From contig JAJEAR010000012.1 in the NCBI GenBank assembly GCA_022822665.1, forward strand, positions 1 to 64,000: DNA of 64,000 nucleotides, given 5' to 3'. The position numbers were made by a program, and so were the translations under genes. This stretch comes from Alphaproteobacteria bacterium (GTDB lineage: Bacteria; Pseudomonadota; Alphaproteobacteria; Thalassobaculales; Thalassobaculaceae). The notes under the pieces are model-generated. The model was given only the letters and a program-made list of their open reading frames with translations, had not been told where the DNA came from and made no database searches. Below, one piece after another: positions 41,411 through 49,364 of this stretch; positions within the stretch are counted from its first letter, which is position 1; the number at the start of each line of letters is the position of its first letter.

Positions 41411-43794
41411 GGCTGCTCCGTGGCCGTGGCCAGCAGGTCGGACAGCGTGCCGGCGCGCATGGGCAGGTCGAGACAGGCAACTCCGAAAGGCGCCAACGCG
41501 TCGTTGACCGCACTCGCGACCGCGGCCGGGGCGCCCAGGTAGCCGCCTTCGCCCACCCCCTTCTGTCCGTGCGACGTCAGCGGCGACGGCGTGCAGTGTT
41601 CCACCAGCCTGATGTCGGGAACCTCGTGCGCGGTCGGCATGACGTAGTCGGCAAGGGTGCCCGAGAGGAACTGCCCCTGGCCGTCGTAGGCGAACTCCTC
41701 GTAGAGCGCGGCGCCGATACCGTGGGCCGCACCCCCGATCACCATGCCGCGCACGATATCGGGGTTTATGACCGTTCCGCAGTCATGGGCGATGACGTAG
41801 TCAGCGAGCGACACCGTACCGGTCAGCCGGTCGATCTCGGCATAGACCAGGTGGGCGGCAAAGGAGTAGCAGGGGTACATCTGCCCGCGGCCGTCGGCAT
41901 CGGGCAGCGTACCGCCGGTCGGTACCTGGTAGACGTGGGTGGCCTGCAGCCCCGGTTCGGTGATGCCCGGGGGCAGGCGGTGATACTCGCGGTGCGCGAC
42001 CTGCGCGATTTCACCCAGCGACAGGCGGCGGCCGTCCGGCGCAACGGCGGCTCCGTCACTCCATTCCGCCTCGCCCGGGGCGAGGCCGAGCAGGTGCGCC
42101 CCGATCGCAAGCGCCCGGTCGCGGATCCGGCCTGCCGCGCCGGTCGCGGCGCCGCCCAGCATGATCGCCATGCGGCTCGCCACGGGAGTGTTGCCCGGCA
42201 TGGCCGACAGGGTATCGGCGTGCAGGACCCGGATCCGGTCGGGGTCAATGCCGAGTTCCTCGCCGATCAGCGTGGCCGTCAGCGTCTCGTGGCCCTGGCC
42301 GGAGGTCGAGGTGGCGATGCTCGCGGTCACCAGGCCGGTGCGATCGACCTTGATGACGCAGGATTCAGGCCAGGTGGTGGTGGTGTTCTTCGGGTTGAGC
42401 AACGCCTCGAAGCTCGAATTGCCGCCGCTCGGCTCGAGGCAGGTCGCGATCCCGACCCCGGCGACGCGGCCACCGGCCCGGGCGGCGGCGCGGCGCGCAA
42501 GCAGGCGGTCCAGCCGGGCCAACCCGCAGGCCTTTGCCAGCACCGCGTGGTAGTCGCCGCTGTCGTAGGTGGAACCGCTGGGGATCCGGTACGGAAACTG
42601 GTGCGCGCGGATCATGTTGGTCCGGCGAACCGCGAAGCGGGACATGCCCAGGTGCCGGGCGACCCGGTCGACCGCGGTCTCGAGAGCAAGGTTGGTCGGC
42701 GCCATCCCGAAGCCGCGCACCGCCGTCTGTCCGGTCTTGTTGGTGGACACGCAGATCGCCTCGTAGGCGACGCTGCCGATCCGGTAGGCGCCGACGATGG
42801 CGCTCACCGGCTTGCCGAGCTGCAGTGGTGCCCGGCCGGACTGCGCCCCGACATCCTCCAGCGCCCGCAGTTTCAGCGACCGGATCATCCCGTCGTCGTC
42901 AAACGCGACCGCCACCCTGAACTTGCGTTCCGGGCCGTGCATGTCGCCGCCCGCCATGTTTTCGAGCCGGTCCTCGACGAGGCGGACCGGCCGGCCGGTC
43001 CGCCGTGCCAGCAGGCCGGCAACGACAGTGTGCTTCAGGCCGCGCTTGACACCGTAGGATCCGCCGACATCGACGTCGTAGTGCACCCTGACCTGGTTGA
43101 GGTCCAGCCGGAGGCAGGACGCGACCTGCTCGGCAAAGGACGGCATCTGGATCGATGCCCAGATGTCCAGCAGGTCGCGCCCGGCATCCCAGCTGGCCAC
43201 GACACCGAAGGTCTCGACCGGAACCGTGGAGCTGCGACCCCAGGCGAGATCGAACCCGAGGCGGTGCGGCGCGGCGCTGAAATCACTCTCGACCGGTCCC
43301 CAGGAGAACAGGCGCCGGTAGAGCAGGTTGCTGCCATGCGCCGGGTGCACCGGGGGAGAGGAGGGGTCGAGCGCGGTCTCGGCATCGACCACGAAAGGCA
43401 GTTCCCGGTAGCGGACCTCGACGAGTTCCGCCGCGTCCTCGGCGAGCGCCCTGGTCCGCGCCACCACCACCGCCACCCATTCGCCGACATAGCGCACCGC
43501 ATCGACCGCCAGCGGGTAGCAGCAAATCCCGGGCGTATCGAGCGCATTGGGAATCGGATCGACCAGGTCGGGCAACCCGGCGCCGGACAGAACCTCCACC
43601 ACACCCTCGCTGGCCAGGGCCGCCCGGGTGTCGATCGAGACGATGCGGGCGGCCGGGTGCGGGCTGGTCACCACGGCGGCGTGCAGCGCGCCCGGCAGGC
43701 GGATGTCGGCGACGAACCGGCCGGTCCCTGTCACGAAGCGCCGGTCCTCGCGCACCCGGCGCCGGGTGGAGATGAACCGTGCGGGATCAGCCAT
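41407..43794 (-). CDS. Molybdenum hydroxylase large subunit (xanthine dehydrogenase family)
   Basis: Molybdopterin-cytosine-dinucleotide subunit of a hydroxylase in the CO dehydrogenase/xanthine dehydrogenase family. From ATG 43794 it is 795 residues. It has the N-terminal a/b-hammerhead domain (RREDRRFVTG-like start, GTGRFVADI), TAVRGFGMAPTNLALE, TSGQGHETLTATLIGEELG and the base glutamate in GQKGVGEGGYLGAPAA. The loop TAVRGFG resembles xanthine-type enzymes and lacks the AYRCSFR cysteine that binds copper in form-I CO dehydrogenase. The substrate is unknown, probably an N-heterocycle or aldehyde. It overlaps the [2Fe-2S] subunit by eight bases. Confidence 0.9.
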   Translation of the reverse strand: MADPARFISTRRRVREDRRFVTGTGRFVADIRLPGALHAAVVTSPHPAARIVSIDTRAALASEGVVEVLSGAGLPDLVDPIPNALDTPGICCYPLAVDAVRYVGEWVAVVVARTRALAEDAAELVEVRYRELPFVVDAETALDPSSPPVHPAHGSNLLYRRLFSWGPVESDFSAAPHRLGFDLAWGRSSTVPVETFGVVASWDAGRDLLDIWASIQMPSFAEQVASCLRLDLNQVRVHYDVDVGGSYGVKRGLKHTVVAGLLARRTGRPVRLVEDRLENMAGGDMHGPERKFRVAVAFDDDGMIRSLKLRALEDVGAQSGRAPLQLGKPVSAIVGAYRIGSVAYEAICVSTNKTGQTAVRGFGMAPTNLALETAVDRVARHLGMSRFAVRRTNMIRAHQFPYRIPSGSTYDSGDYHAVLAKACGLARLDRLLARRAAARAGGRVAGVGIATCLEPSGGNSSFEALLNPKNTTTTWPESCVIKVDRTGLVTASIATSTSGQGHETLTATLIGEELGIDPDRIRVLHADTLSAMPGNTPVASRMAIMLGGAATGAAGRIRDRALAIGAHLLGLAPGEAEWSDGAAVAPDGRRLSLGEIAQVAHREYHRLPPGITEPGLQATHVYQVPTGGTLPDADGRGQMYPCYSFAAHLVYAEIDRLTGTVSLADYVIAHDCGTVINPDIVRGMVIGGAAHGIGAALYEEFAYDGQGQFLSGTLADYVMPTAHEVPDIRLVEHCTPSPLTSHGQKGVGEGGYLGAPAAVASAVNDALAPFGVACLDLPMRAGTLSDLLATATEQP

Positions 43795-44260
43795 GGCGCT
43801 CGTCCTGGCGCAGGCGGGACGCGGCAAGCGCGATCGCCTCGACGATCTGCACGTAGCCGGTACACCGGCACAGCGTGCCGGAAATGGCCTCGCGGATATC
43901 GTCCTCGCTCGGGTCCGGCGTGTCCGACAGCAGCCCCCGGGCGGCGATCAGCATTCCCGGCGTGCAGTAGCCGCACTGCATTGCGTGGGTCTCCTCGAAC
44001 GCGTCCTGCAGGATGGCATCATCCAGTCCCTCGACGGTCGTGACGGACCGGTTCCCGGCCTGGACCGCGAACAGCAGGCACGAGCGCACCGGCACACCGT
44101 CGAGCAGCACCGAACAGGCGCCGCACACGCCCTGTTCGCAGCCGACATGCGTGCCTGTCAGGCCCAGGTGATCGCGCAGGAAGTCCACCAGGGTCACACG
44201 GGGTTCAACGGTGTCCGACACCGCGCGCCCGTTGACCGTCATCGTGACCGGAACCGACAT
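43787..44260 (-). CDS. Molybdenum hydroxylase small [2Fe-2S] subunit
   Basis: Electron-transfer subunit of the same hydroxylase. The 157 residues hold the plant-ferredoxin-type cluster in HVGCEQGVCGACSVLLDG with a fourth Cys in VRSCLLFA, and the helical-domain cluster in QCGYCTPGM and GTLCRCTGY. Either GTG 44263 or ATG 44260 could start it; ATG has better spacing from GGAGGA and overlaps the medium-subunit stop in TGATG. No Tat signal is seen, so it is cytoplasmic. Confidence 0.95.
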   Translation of the reverse strand: MSVPVTMTVNGRAVSDTVEPRVTLVDFLRDHLGLTGTHVGCEQGVCGACSVLLDGVPVRSCLLFAVQAGNRSVTTVEGLDDAILQDAFEETHAMQCGYCTPGMLIAARGLLSDTPDPSEDDIREAISGTLCRCTGYVQIVEAIALAASRLRQDERHG

Positions 44261-45144
44261 CACTCCTCCGGGGACCGCGCCCGCCCGGCGGCGGTCTCGA
44301 GCGCACGTGCCAGGAGGCCGGGCGCGACGCGGCGGCGATAGGAAGCAGACGCCCGCTGGTCGTCCCAGGGGTCGAGAAGCGGCGCGACGAGCCGCGTCGC
44401 CTCACGGATCGCACCGGCGTCGGCCCTGGTTCCGAGCAGCGCCCGTTCGGCTGCCCCGGCCGTCACCGGGACCGGGGAGGCGCCACCGACCGCAAGGCGG
44501 AGATGGCGGCACACGCCGTCCCCGTCAAGACCGATTTCGGCCGCGGCCGCAAGGATCGCGAAGTCTCCGGCACGCGTACTGACCTCCCTGACCGCGGCTC
44601 CGATCGCGAGGCCCGCCGGACGGGCCGGCAGCAACACCCGGACCAGCATCTCGTCGTCCCCGGCCGCCGTCACCATCGCGCCGACGGCGAAGTCATGGAC
44701 CGGGAGCCGGCGTGAGCCGCGCACCGAGGCAAGTTCGACCTCGGCGCGCAACGCGAGTGCTGCGAGCAGGATTTCCGCGGAGGGATCACAGTGGGCAATG
44801 CTGCCGCCGATGGTTCCCCGGTTCCTGGTCTGGACATGCCCCACATGCGGGAGTGCGGCGGCCAGCAGCGGCGCTTCCGCGGCCAGCAACGGCGAGCGTT
44901 CCGCCTCGGCCTGCACGGTCGCGGCCCCGATCACGATGCCGTCGTCCCCGCGACCGATTCCCGCGAGCGCACCGAGCCCGGCGATGTCCACCAGCCGGCC
45001 GGGCCGGGCGAGGCGCATCGCCATCATCGGGACCAGCGACTGTCCGCCGGCAATGATGCGGGTTTCGGGGCCGGGTTCGGCCAGCAGTTCCAGTGCGTGA
45101 GCAAGGCTCGCGGGCCGAACATACTCGAAGGGCGCAGCCTTCAT
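44260..45144 (-). CDS. Molybdenum hydroxylase medium FAD-binding subunit
   Basis: FAD subunit (CoxM-like) and first gene of the operon. The protein has the FAD motif IIAGGQSLVPMMAMRLARPG and the second motif RNRGTIGGSIAHCDPSAEI. From ATG 45144 it is 294 residues, typical for the family, starting KAAPFEYVRPASLAHALELL. GTG 45153 with CGGGAG just upstream is an alternative start. The order medium-small-large is the same as in many hydroxylase operons, and every junction overlaps. Confidence 0.93.
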   Translation of the reverse strand: MKAAPFEYVRPASLAHALELLAEPGPETRIIAGGQSLVPMMAMRLARPGRLVDIAGLGALAGIGRGDDGIVIGAATVQAEAERSPLLAAEAPLLAAALPHVGHVQTRNRGTIGGSIAHCDPSAEILLAALALRAEVELASVRGSRRLPVHDFAVGAMVTAAGDDEMLVRVLLPARPAGLAIGAAVREVSTRAGDFAILAAAAEIGLDGDGVCRHLRLAVGGASPVPVTAGAAERALLGTRADAGAIREATRLVAPLLDPWDDQRASASYRRRVAPGLLARALETAAGRARSPEE

Positions 45145-45271
45145 GGCATCCACGAACTCCCGGTCTGCATGCGGCCGGCCACGGGCGGCGCGTCTCCTGC
45201 CTATCGCAGAACAACGGGTGCCGCAAGACGCGGTCCGATGCCTTGAATTCCCGCGGTCCTGATCCCATCTA

Positions 45272-45320
45272 CCTTGTGTTGCGCCAGTGTCGTTGAATGT
45301 AAAGGGCCTAAAACACAAGG
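45272..45320 (+). promoter_or_regulatory. Inverted repeat in the cspA-like promoter/leader region
   Basis: CCTTGTGTT (45272-45280) and AACACAAGG (45312-45320) form a perfect nine-base inverted repeat 31 bases apart. TTGAAT hexamers at 45243 and 45293 could be -35 elements, but no clear -10 follows. A further G/C pairing (45361-45367 with 45388-45394) lies closer to the start codon. Together they suggest a structured leader, as known for cold-shock genes, but a DNA operator cannot be excluded. The rest of the 270-base gap (45145-45414) shows nothing else. Confidence 0.35.
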
Positions 45321-45414
45321 GCTTAGAAAGCGTCTCCTGACATTAAGAGCGCTCACCGAAGGGGGTCGGGCACACCTGTAACCGTTGATCCCCCAAGACT
45401 ATGGAGAAAGTACA

Positions 45415-45621
45415 ATGGCAACTGGAACCGTCAAGTGGTTCAACTCAACCAAGGGGTACGGCTTCATTCAGCCCGACCAGGGTGGACCCGATGCGTTCGT
45501 CCACATCACGGCTGTCGAGAGATCCGGAATTGCCCAGCTGAACGAGGGCGCGAAGGTGTCCTACGAACTGGAAATGGGCCGTAACGGCAAGCAGGCTGCA
45601 ACCAATCTCAGATTGCTCTGA
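45415..45621 (+). CDS. Cold-shock domain protein (CspA family)
   Basis: Single-stranded nucleic-acid binder that melts RNA structure. The 68-residue OB fold has both RNA-binding motifs, KGYGFIQ (RNP1, residues about 16-22) and DAFVHI (RNP2, about 30-35), after GTVKWFNSTKGYG. A GGAGAAAG ribosome-binding site lies seven to ten bases before the ATG. It stands alone on the plus strand between two minus-strand operons, with its own long leader and a strong terminator. Confidence 0.95.
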   Translation: MATGTVKWFNSTKGYGFIQPDQGGPDAFVHITAVERSGIAQLNEGAKVSYELEMGRNGKQAATNLRLL

Positions 45622-45639
45622 GCGCTTAGTCAGTGTCAG

Positions 45640-45671
45640 GGCGACACCGGTCCATTGGCGCCGGTGTTGCC
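45640..45671 (+). other. First hairpin after cspA-like gene
   Basis: GGCGACACCGG (45640-45650) pairs with CCGGTGTTGCC (45661-45671), 11 pairs with one G-U, ten-base loop, starting 18 bases after the stop codon. No T-run follows directly; it may protect the 3' end ahead of the true terminator. Confidence 0.5.
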
Positions 45672-45702
45672 TGAAACGGCTGTAAGCCAACCCTGAACAT
45701 TT

Positions 45703-45752
45703 CCGGGACCGGCACCCGACCTCGCGGCGGGCGCCGGTTCCGGTATTTTTTT
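45703..45752 (+). terminator. Rho-independent terminator of the cspA-like gene
   Basis: Bases 45703-45718 pair with 45728-45743: 16 pairs including one G-U and one A-C mismatch, with a nine-base loop. The stem is followed at once by TATTTTTTT (45744-45752). This is the only classical hairpin plus T-run terminator I found in the window. Confidence 0.85.
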
Positions 45753-45759
45753 GGCCCGT

Positions 45760-46923
45760 CTATCTCAGCGATCCGCCGATGATGTCGCGGGCGATGACAT
45801 GTTTCTGGACCTCGCTCGGCCCCTCGCCGATCCGGCGGATCCGCATTTCCCGAAACCAGCGTTCCAGCGGCAGGTCCTTCGCCACCCCGAGGCCACCGTG
45901 GATCTGCATGGAACGGTCCACCACCCTGAAGCCGTTCTCGGCGCAGACCAGCTTGGCGATCGCCGACTCGGTACGGAACGGTTCTCCCCGGTCGGCCCTG
46001 GCCGCCGCGTCGAGTACCAGCAGCCGGGCCGAGCGAATGTCGATCTCGTTCTCGACCAGCATCCACTGGATGCCCTGGCGGTGTGCAAGCGGGGCCCCGA
46101 AGGTCTCGCGGATCCGTGCGTAGTCGATTGCCATGCGGTGTGCTTCCATGGCAACACCCAGGCATTCGGCAGCGTAGGGGATCCGCTGGCGTGCCAGCCG
46201 GTCATTGGCGATCTCGAACCCGCCGCCCTCGCGCCCGAGAATGTTCTCGTGCGGAACCCGCAGGTCCTCCATGTGGATCTCGGTCGCGTATTTCGACGAG
46301 CGCAGGGTATGCACCACCCGGGTGACGTTGAATCCCGGCCAGTGCGTCTCGACGATGAAGGCGGTGACACCCGACCGGCCGGGACCACCGGTCCGCGCGA
46401 ACACCAGCCCGTAGTCGGCGCGGTCGGCGCCGCTGATCCACAGCTTGGTTCCGTTCAGCACCCAGGCATCGCCGTCGCGCACCGCCCGGGTCCTGATCGC
46501 CCGGGCCGGATCGCTGCCGCCGGACGGTTCGGACAGGGCGAAGAAGGCGCGTTTCTCGCCCCGGAGCATCGGGTAGAGGTAGCGCTCCTTCTGGATGTCG
46601 GTGGCCTCGAACAGCTGGGCCTGGCGCGCACCGCCGAAAGCCTGGTAGCAGGGCGCGTAGAGACCAGCGCGGTGCCGGCTGCACTCCATGGCGATCAGCG
46701 CCCGGGTGACCATGTCGATGTCCGGCCCGCCGTATTCGGGCGGGGTGTCGAGACCGTAGAGCCCCATCTCCCTGGTCCGGGCCGCCAGCCGGGACAGCAC
46801 CTCGGGCGCCACCTCTTCGGCATCCGCATCGAGGTTCTCCTCGAGCGGCAGGATTTCCTCGCGCACGAAGCGGCGGACCATGTCGACGACCATGGTCTGT
46901 TCGGGGGTGAGGGCGAAGTCCAT
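45760..46923 (-). CDS. Acyl-CoA dehydrogenase
   Basis: A second acyl-CoA dehydrogenase, 387 residues, distinct from the one near 39 kb. It shows FALTPEQTMVVDMVRRFVRE, LSEPSGGSDPARAIRT, LNGTKLWISGADRADYG, IRETFGAPLAHRQGIQWML, the C-terminal IHGGLGVAKDLPLERWFREMR and IGEGPSEVQKHVIAR. The segment GEGPSEVQ carries the usual catalytic-region loop of short-/branched-chain and crotonobetainyl-type enzymes. Its exact acyl group is unknown. It follows the GIY-YIG-like gene and the enoyl-CoA hydratase on the same strand. Confidence 0.92.
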   Translation of the reverse strand: MDFALTPEQTMVVDMVRRFVREEILPLEENLDADAEEVAPEVLSRLAARTREMGLYGLDTPPEYGGPDIDMVTRALIAMECSRHRAGLYAPCYQAFGGARQAQLFEATDIQKERYLYPMLRGEKRAFFALSEPSGGSDPARAIRTRAVRDGDAWVLNGTKLWISGADRADYGLVFARTGGPGRSGVTAFIVETHWPGFNVTRVVHTLRSSKYATEIHMEDLRVPHENILGREGGGFEIANDRLARQRIPYAAECLGVAMEAHRMAIDYARIRETFGAPLAHRQGIQWMLVENEIDIRSARLLVLDAAARADRGEPFRTESAIAKLVCAENGFRVVDRSMQIHGGLGVAKDLPLERWFREMRIRRIGEGPSEVQKHVIARDIIGGSLR

Positions 46924-46946
46924 CGCGCGTCATCCTTCCGCGGGCG

Positions 46947-47297
46947 TCAGGCCGGACCGCCGCCGGGCCGCAGCACTCCGAACCGGGAGCGGTCGAGGTC
47001 GGTGTTGGCGACCGGGAACCGGCCGTGATCATGCAGGTAGGCCTGGACCAACTCCATGTAGCGGCTTCGATAGGAGTGGGTGACCTCGATCCGGAACCGG
47101 GTGGCGCCTGACGGCGGATCGGCGCAGTGGCGCAACAGCTCGCCGCGCAGCCCGAAGCGGGTCCGCGCATCGGCAACGCCGATGTATACGATGGTCCCGT
47201 CAGCGGTACCGAGCTGGTAGACCCCGAGATGGCCCCCGACCGCGGCACAGGTCTCCGCGTCGAGTTCCTGCCAGCCGCCATCCAGTCGCACCGGCAT
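46947..47297 (-). CDS. Small GIY-YIG-like domain protein
   Basis: A 116-residue protein of unknown function. Residues 25-40 read GVY, ten residues, YIG, the spacing of a GIY-YIG nuclease core; Arg residues follow in RTRFGLRGELL and a Glu in RYMELVQAYL, where family Arg and Glu lie. No DNA-binding extension is visible, and the domain may serve another role, so nuclease activity is a hypothesis. It lies three bases after the enoyl-CoA hydratase gene and 23 before the dehydrogenase gene, on the same strand and apparently in one operon. Confidence 0.7.
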   Translation of the reverse strand: MPVRLDGGWQELDAETCAAVGGHLGVYQLGTADGTIVYIGVADARTRFGLRGELLRHCADPPSGATRFRIEVTHSYRSRYMELVQAYLHDHGRFPVANTDLDRSRFGVLRPGGGPA

Positions 47298-47300
47298 GGC

Positions 47301-48062
47301 TCAGCTGCCGACAAACCGCGCCGGTCGCCGCTCGAGGCGGGCCGCCATGCCCTCGCGCGCGTCGGCGCTGGTCCGCGCGGCGCGTACCAGGTCGTCGGTG
47401 TCCCTGCGGTCGATCCCGTCGCGGTAGTCGAGCTGGCGGATGATCAGTGCCTTCATTGCGCGAAGCGACAGCGGCGCGTTGGCGCACAGCCGGTCGACGA
47501 GAGCGGCAACGGTCGCATCGAGTTCATCGGCCGGAGCAATGCGCGCAATCAGGCCATGGTCGTGCATCCAGCGCGCCGGGACCGGGTCTCCGAGCAGCAG
47601 GATCTCCCGGGTGGCGACCGGACCCGCCACCTCCATCAGCTTCTTGCACAGGAACCATGTCGGCGCGAGGCCGATCTGGGCAAGCGACATGCCGAATCGC
47701 GCGTCCTCGGCCGCGACCACGAACTCGCTGTGCAGCGCGAGTTCGCACCCCCCGGCGATCGCCGCGCCCTGGACCACAGAGATGATCGGAAGCGGGTAGG
47801 TCTCCATGGCATGGAAGACCCGTTCGACCGGGCTTTCCGAGGTCGGTGTCCCGCGTTGCCGGCGCTCGGCGAGGTCGATACCGGCGCAGAACGACGGCCC
47901 GCGGGCCCGGATCACCACCACCCGTTCGTCGGGCGCAGGCTCGGAGGCAAACACCGCGTGCAGTGCGTCGAGCATGGCCTGGTTCATGGCATTGCGCTTC
48001 TCGGGCCGGTCCAGCGTAACCGTCCTGACACCCCCGGCGAACTCCACCAGGACATGTGACAT
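47301..48062 (-). CDS. Enoyl-CoA hydratase/isomerase family protein
   Basis: Crotonase-fold enzyme, 253 residues. It has the CoA-binding LDRPEKRNAMNQAML, the first oxyanion-hole segment GPSFCAGIDL, and the second, QGAAIAGGCELALHSEF, with DARFGMSLAQIGLAPTW. The usual first catalytic Glu position is taken by the segment GGCELAL (Glu present), and the second Glu near QIGLAP is not obvious, so hydration versus isomerisation is undecided. It sits between the OYE-type gene (three bases) and the GIY-YIG-like gene (three bases). Confidence 0.9.
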   Translation of the reverse strand: MSHVLVEFAGGVRTVTLDRPEKRNAMNQAMLDALHAVFASEPAPDERVVVIRARGPSFCAGIDLAERRQRGTPTSESPVERVFHAMETYPLPIISVVQGAAIAGGCELALHSEFVVAAEDARFGMSLAQIGLAPTWFLCKKLMEVAGPVATREILLLGDPVPARWMHDHGLIARIAPADELDATVAALVDRLCANAPLSLRAMKALIIRQLDYRDGIDRRDTDDLVRAARTSADAREGMAARLERRPARFVGS

Positions 48063-48065
48063 CTT

Positions 48066-49247
48066 CTACTCCCGTGGCTGGGTGGCGAGGTGGTCGAGAC
48101 CCCGGGTGTGGGTTGACGGGGTCAGTGTCGAGACCTGCCCGGCGCGCTTCTCGAGCCAGTAGGCGTAGGGACTGGGCATCAGGCCGAACGGCCGGGCCAC
48201 CCCGAGCTTCATTGCCGCATCAAGCGGCCAGTTCGGATTGTGCATGACCTCGCGCGCCAGCGCGACCAGGTCGGCCTGGCCCTGCTGCAGGATCTGCTCG
48301 GCCTGGTCGGCGTGCACGATCAGTCCGACCGCCATGGTCGCGACACCCGCTTCCCGGCGCAGCTTCTCGGCGTAGGGAACCTGGTAGCCATAGCCGACCG
48401 GCCCGGCACTGACCACCGGTGCGCCCCGCATGCCGCCGGACGAGCAGTCGAAGACATCGACACCGCGGGGTCCCAGAATGCGGGCGAGCCGGACATTGGC
48501 GTCCGGGTTCCATCCGGCGTCGTCCTCGACCGACAGGCGCAGGAACAGCGGCTTGTTCGCCGGCCACGCGGCGCGCACCGCCTCGACCACCTCGATCGCG
48601 AACCGCATCCTGTTGGCCTCGGATCCACCGTAGCGGTCGCCGCGCCGGTTCGAGTGCGGAGAGAGGAACTGGTGGATCAGGTAGCCGTGGGCGCCGTGGA
48701 TCTCGAGCACGTCGAACCCGGCGGCGTGGGCGCGCGCGGCCGCGTCGCCCCAGCGCCCGACCAGGTCGGTGATTTCGCCGATCGACAGCGCCCTCGGAGC
48801 CGGTTCGCCGCGGTCGCTGCCTTCGCTGGCCGAGACCAGTTCCCAGTCATCCCAGTCGTCGATCACCGGCGACCGGTCGAGCGGTCCGCCCCCCTCCCAC
48901 GGCCGGTAGCGGCGGGCCTTGCGCCCGCTGTGGCCAAGCTGGATGCCGGGCACCGCGCCGTGGCTGCGGATGAAGTCGGCAAGGCGCGCGAAGTGCCCGA
49001 TGAAGTCGTCGTGCCACAGGCCGAGGTCACCGATTGTCCCGCAGCCGCGGCGCTCGACCTTGGTGGACTCGACGAAGACCAGTCCGGCGCCGCCGGCGGC
49101 GTACCGCCCCACACTCATGACATGCCAGTCGGTCGGGTACCCCTTCACACCGGAGTACTGGTGCATCGGTGCGATCACCACGCGGTTCTTCAGCTCGACA
49201 TCACGGTGCCGGCACGGTGCAAACAGCAGGGGACCCATGGGCATCAT
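48066..49247 (-). CDS. NADH:flavin oxidoreductase, Old Yellow Enzyme family (YqjM type)
   Basis: FMN-dependent ene-reductase. The 393-residue TIM barrel has KNRVVIAPMHQYSG near the N terminus, IQLGHSGRKA, the catalytic HGAHGYLIHQFLSPHSNRR, FLRLSVEDDAGWN and LVALAREVMHNPNWP. Lengths and motifs fit the thermophilic-like (YqjM) class; the APM-H segment has Met-His where YqjM has a redox Cys. Likely reduces the C=C of an unsaturated ketone or acyl derivative. It is the first gene of the minus-strand run to 45760 and diverges from the MetE-like gene. Confidence 0.92.
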   Translation of the reverse strand: MMPMGPLLFAPCRHRDVELKNRVVIAPMHQYSGVKGYPTDWHVMSVGRYAAGGAGLVFVESTKVERRGCGTIGDLGLWHDDFIGHFARLADFIRSHGAVPGIQLGHSGRKARRYRPWEGGGPLDRSPVIDDWDDWELVSASEGSDRGEPAPRALSIGEITDLVGRWGDAAARAHAAGFDVLEIHGAHGYLIHQFLSPHSNRRGDRYGGSEANRMRFAIEVVEAVRAAWPANKPLFLRLSVEDDAGWNPDANVRLARILGPRGVDVFDCSSGGMRGAPVVSAGPVGYGYQVPYAEKLRREAGVATMAVGLIVHADQAEQILQQGQADLVALAREVMHNPNWPLDAAMKLGVARPFGLMPSPYAYWLEKRAGQVSTLTPSTHTRGLDHLATQPRE

Positions 49248-49289
49248 CCGGGAGAACGGGGCCCCTGCGGACTAGCAGATCGCACATTC

Positions 49290-49299
49290 CTTTGCAAAG
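49290..49299. promoter_or_regulatory. Perfect palindrome CTTTGCAAAG in divergent gap
   Basis: A ten-base perfect palindrome lies 42 bases from the OYE-type gene and 65 from the MetE-like gene, in the 117-base region that must hold both promoters. It is AT-richer than its surroundings and could be an operator shared by the two transcription units. Confidence 0.3.
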
Positions 49300-49364
49300 T
49301 GGTACGCCATGGACAGCGCGCCGGGCGGGCGCCCATAGTGACCGCTCCGGGAGGAGTTCTGCGC

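Noticed and set aside
41407-43794. Large subunit as form-I carbon monoxide dehydrogenase (CoxL)
   Set aside because: The AYRCSFR loop with the copper cysteine is absent; the corresponding loop reads TAVRGFG, closer to xanthine-type or form-II-like hydroxylases.
41569-44043. Long plus-strand open frame opposite the molybdenum hydroxylase large and small subunits
   Set aside because: It is the antisense of two recognised proteins; composition (Arg, His, Gly, Pro) is that of a shadow frame.
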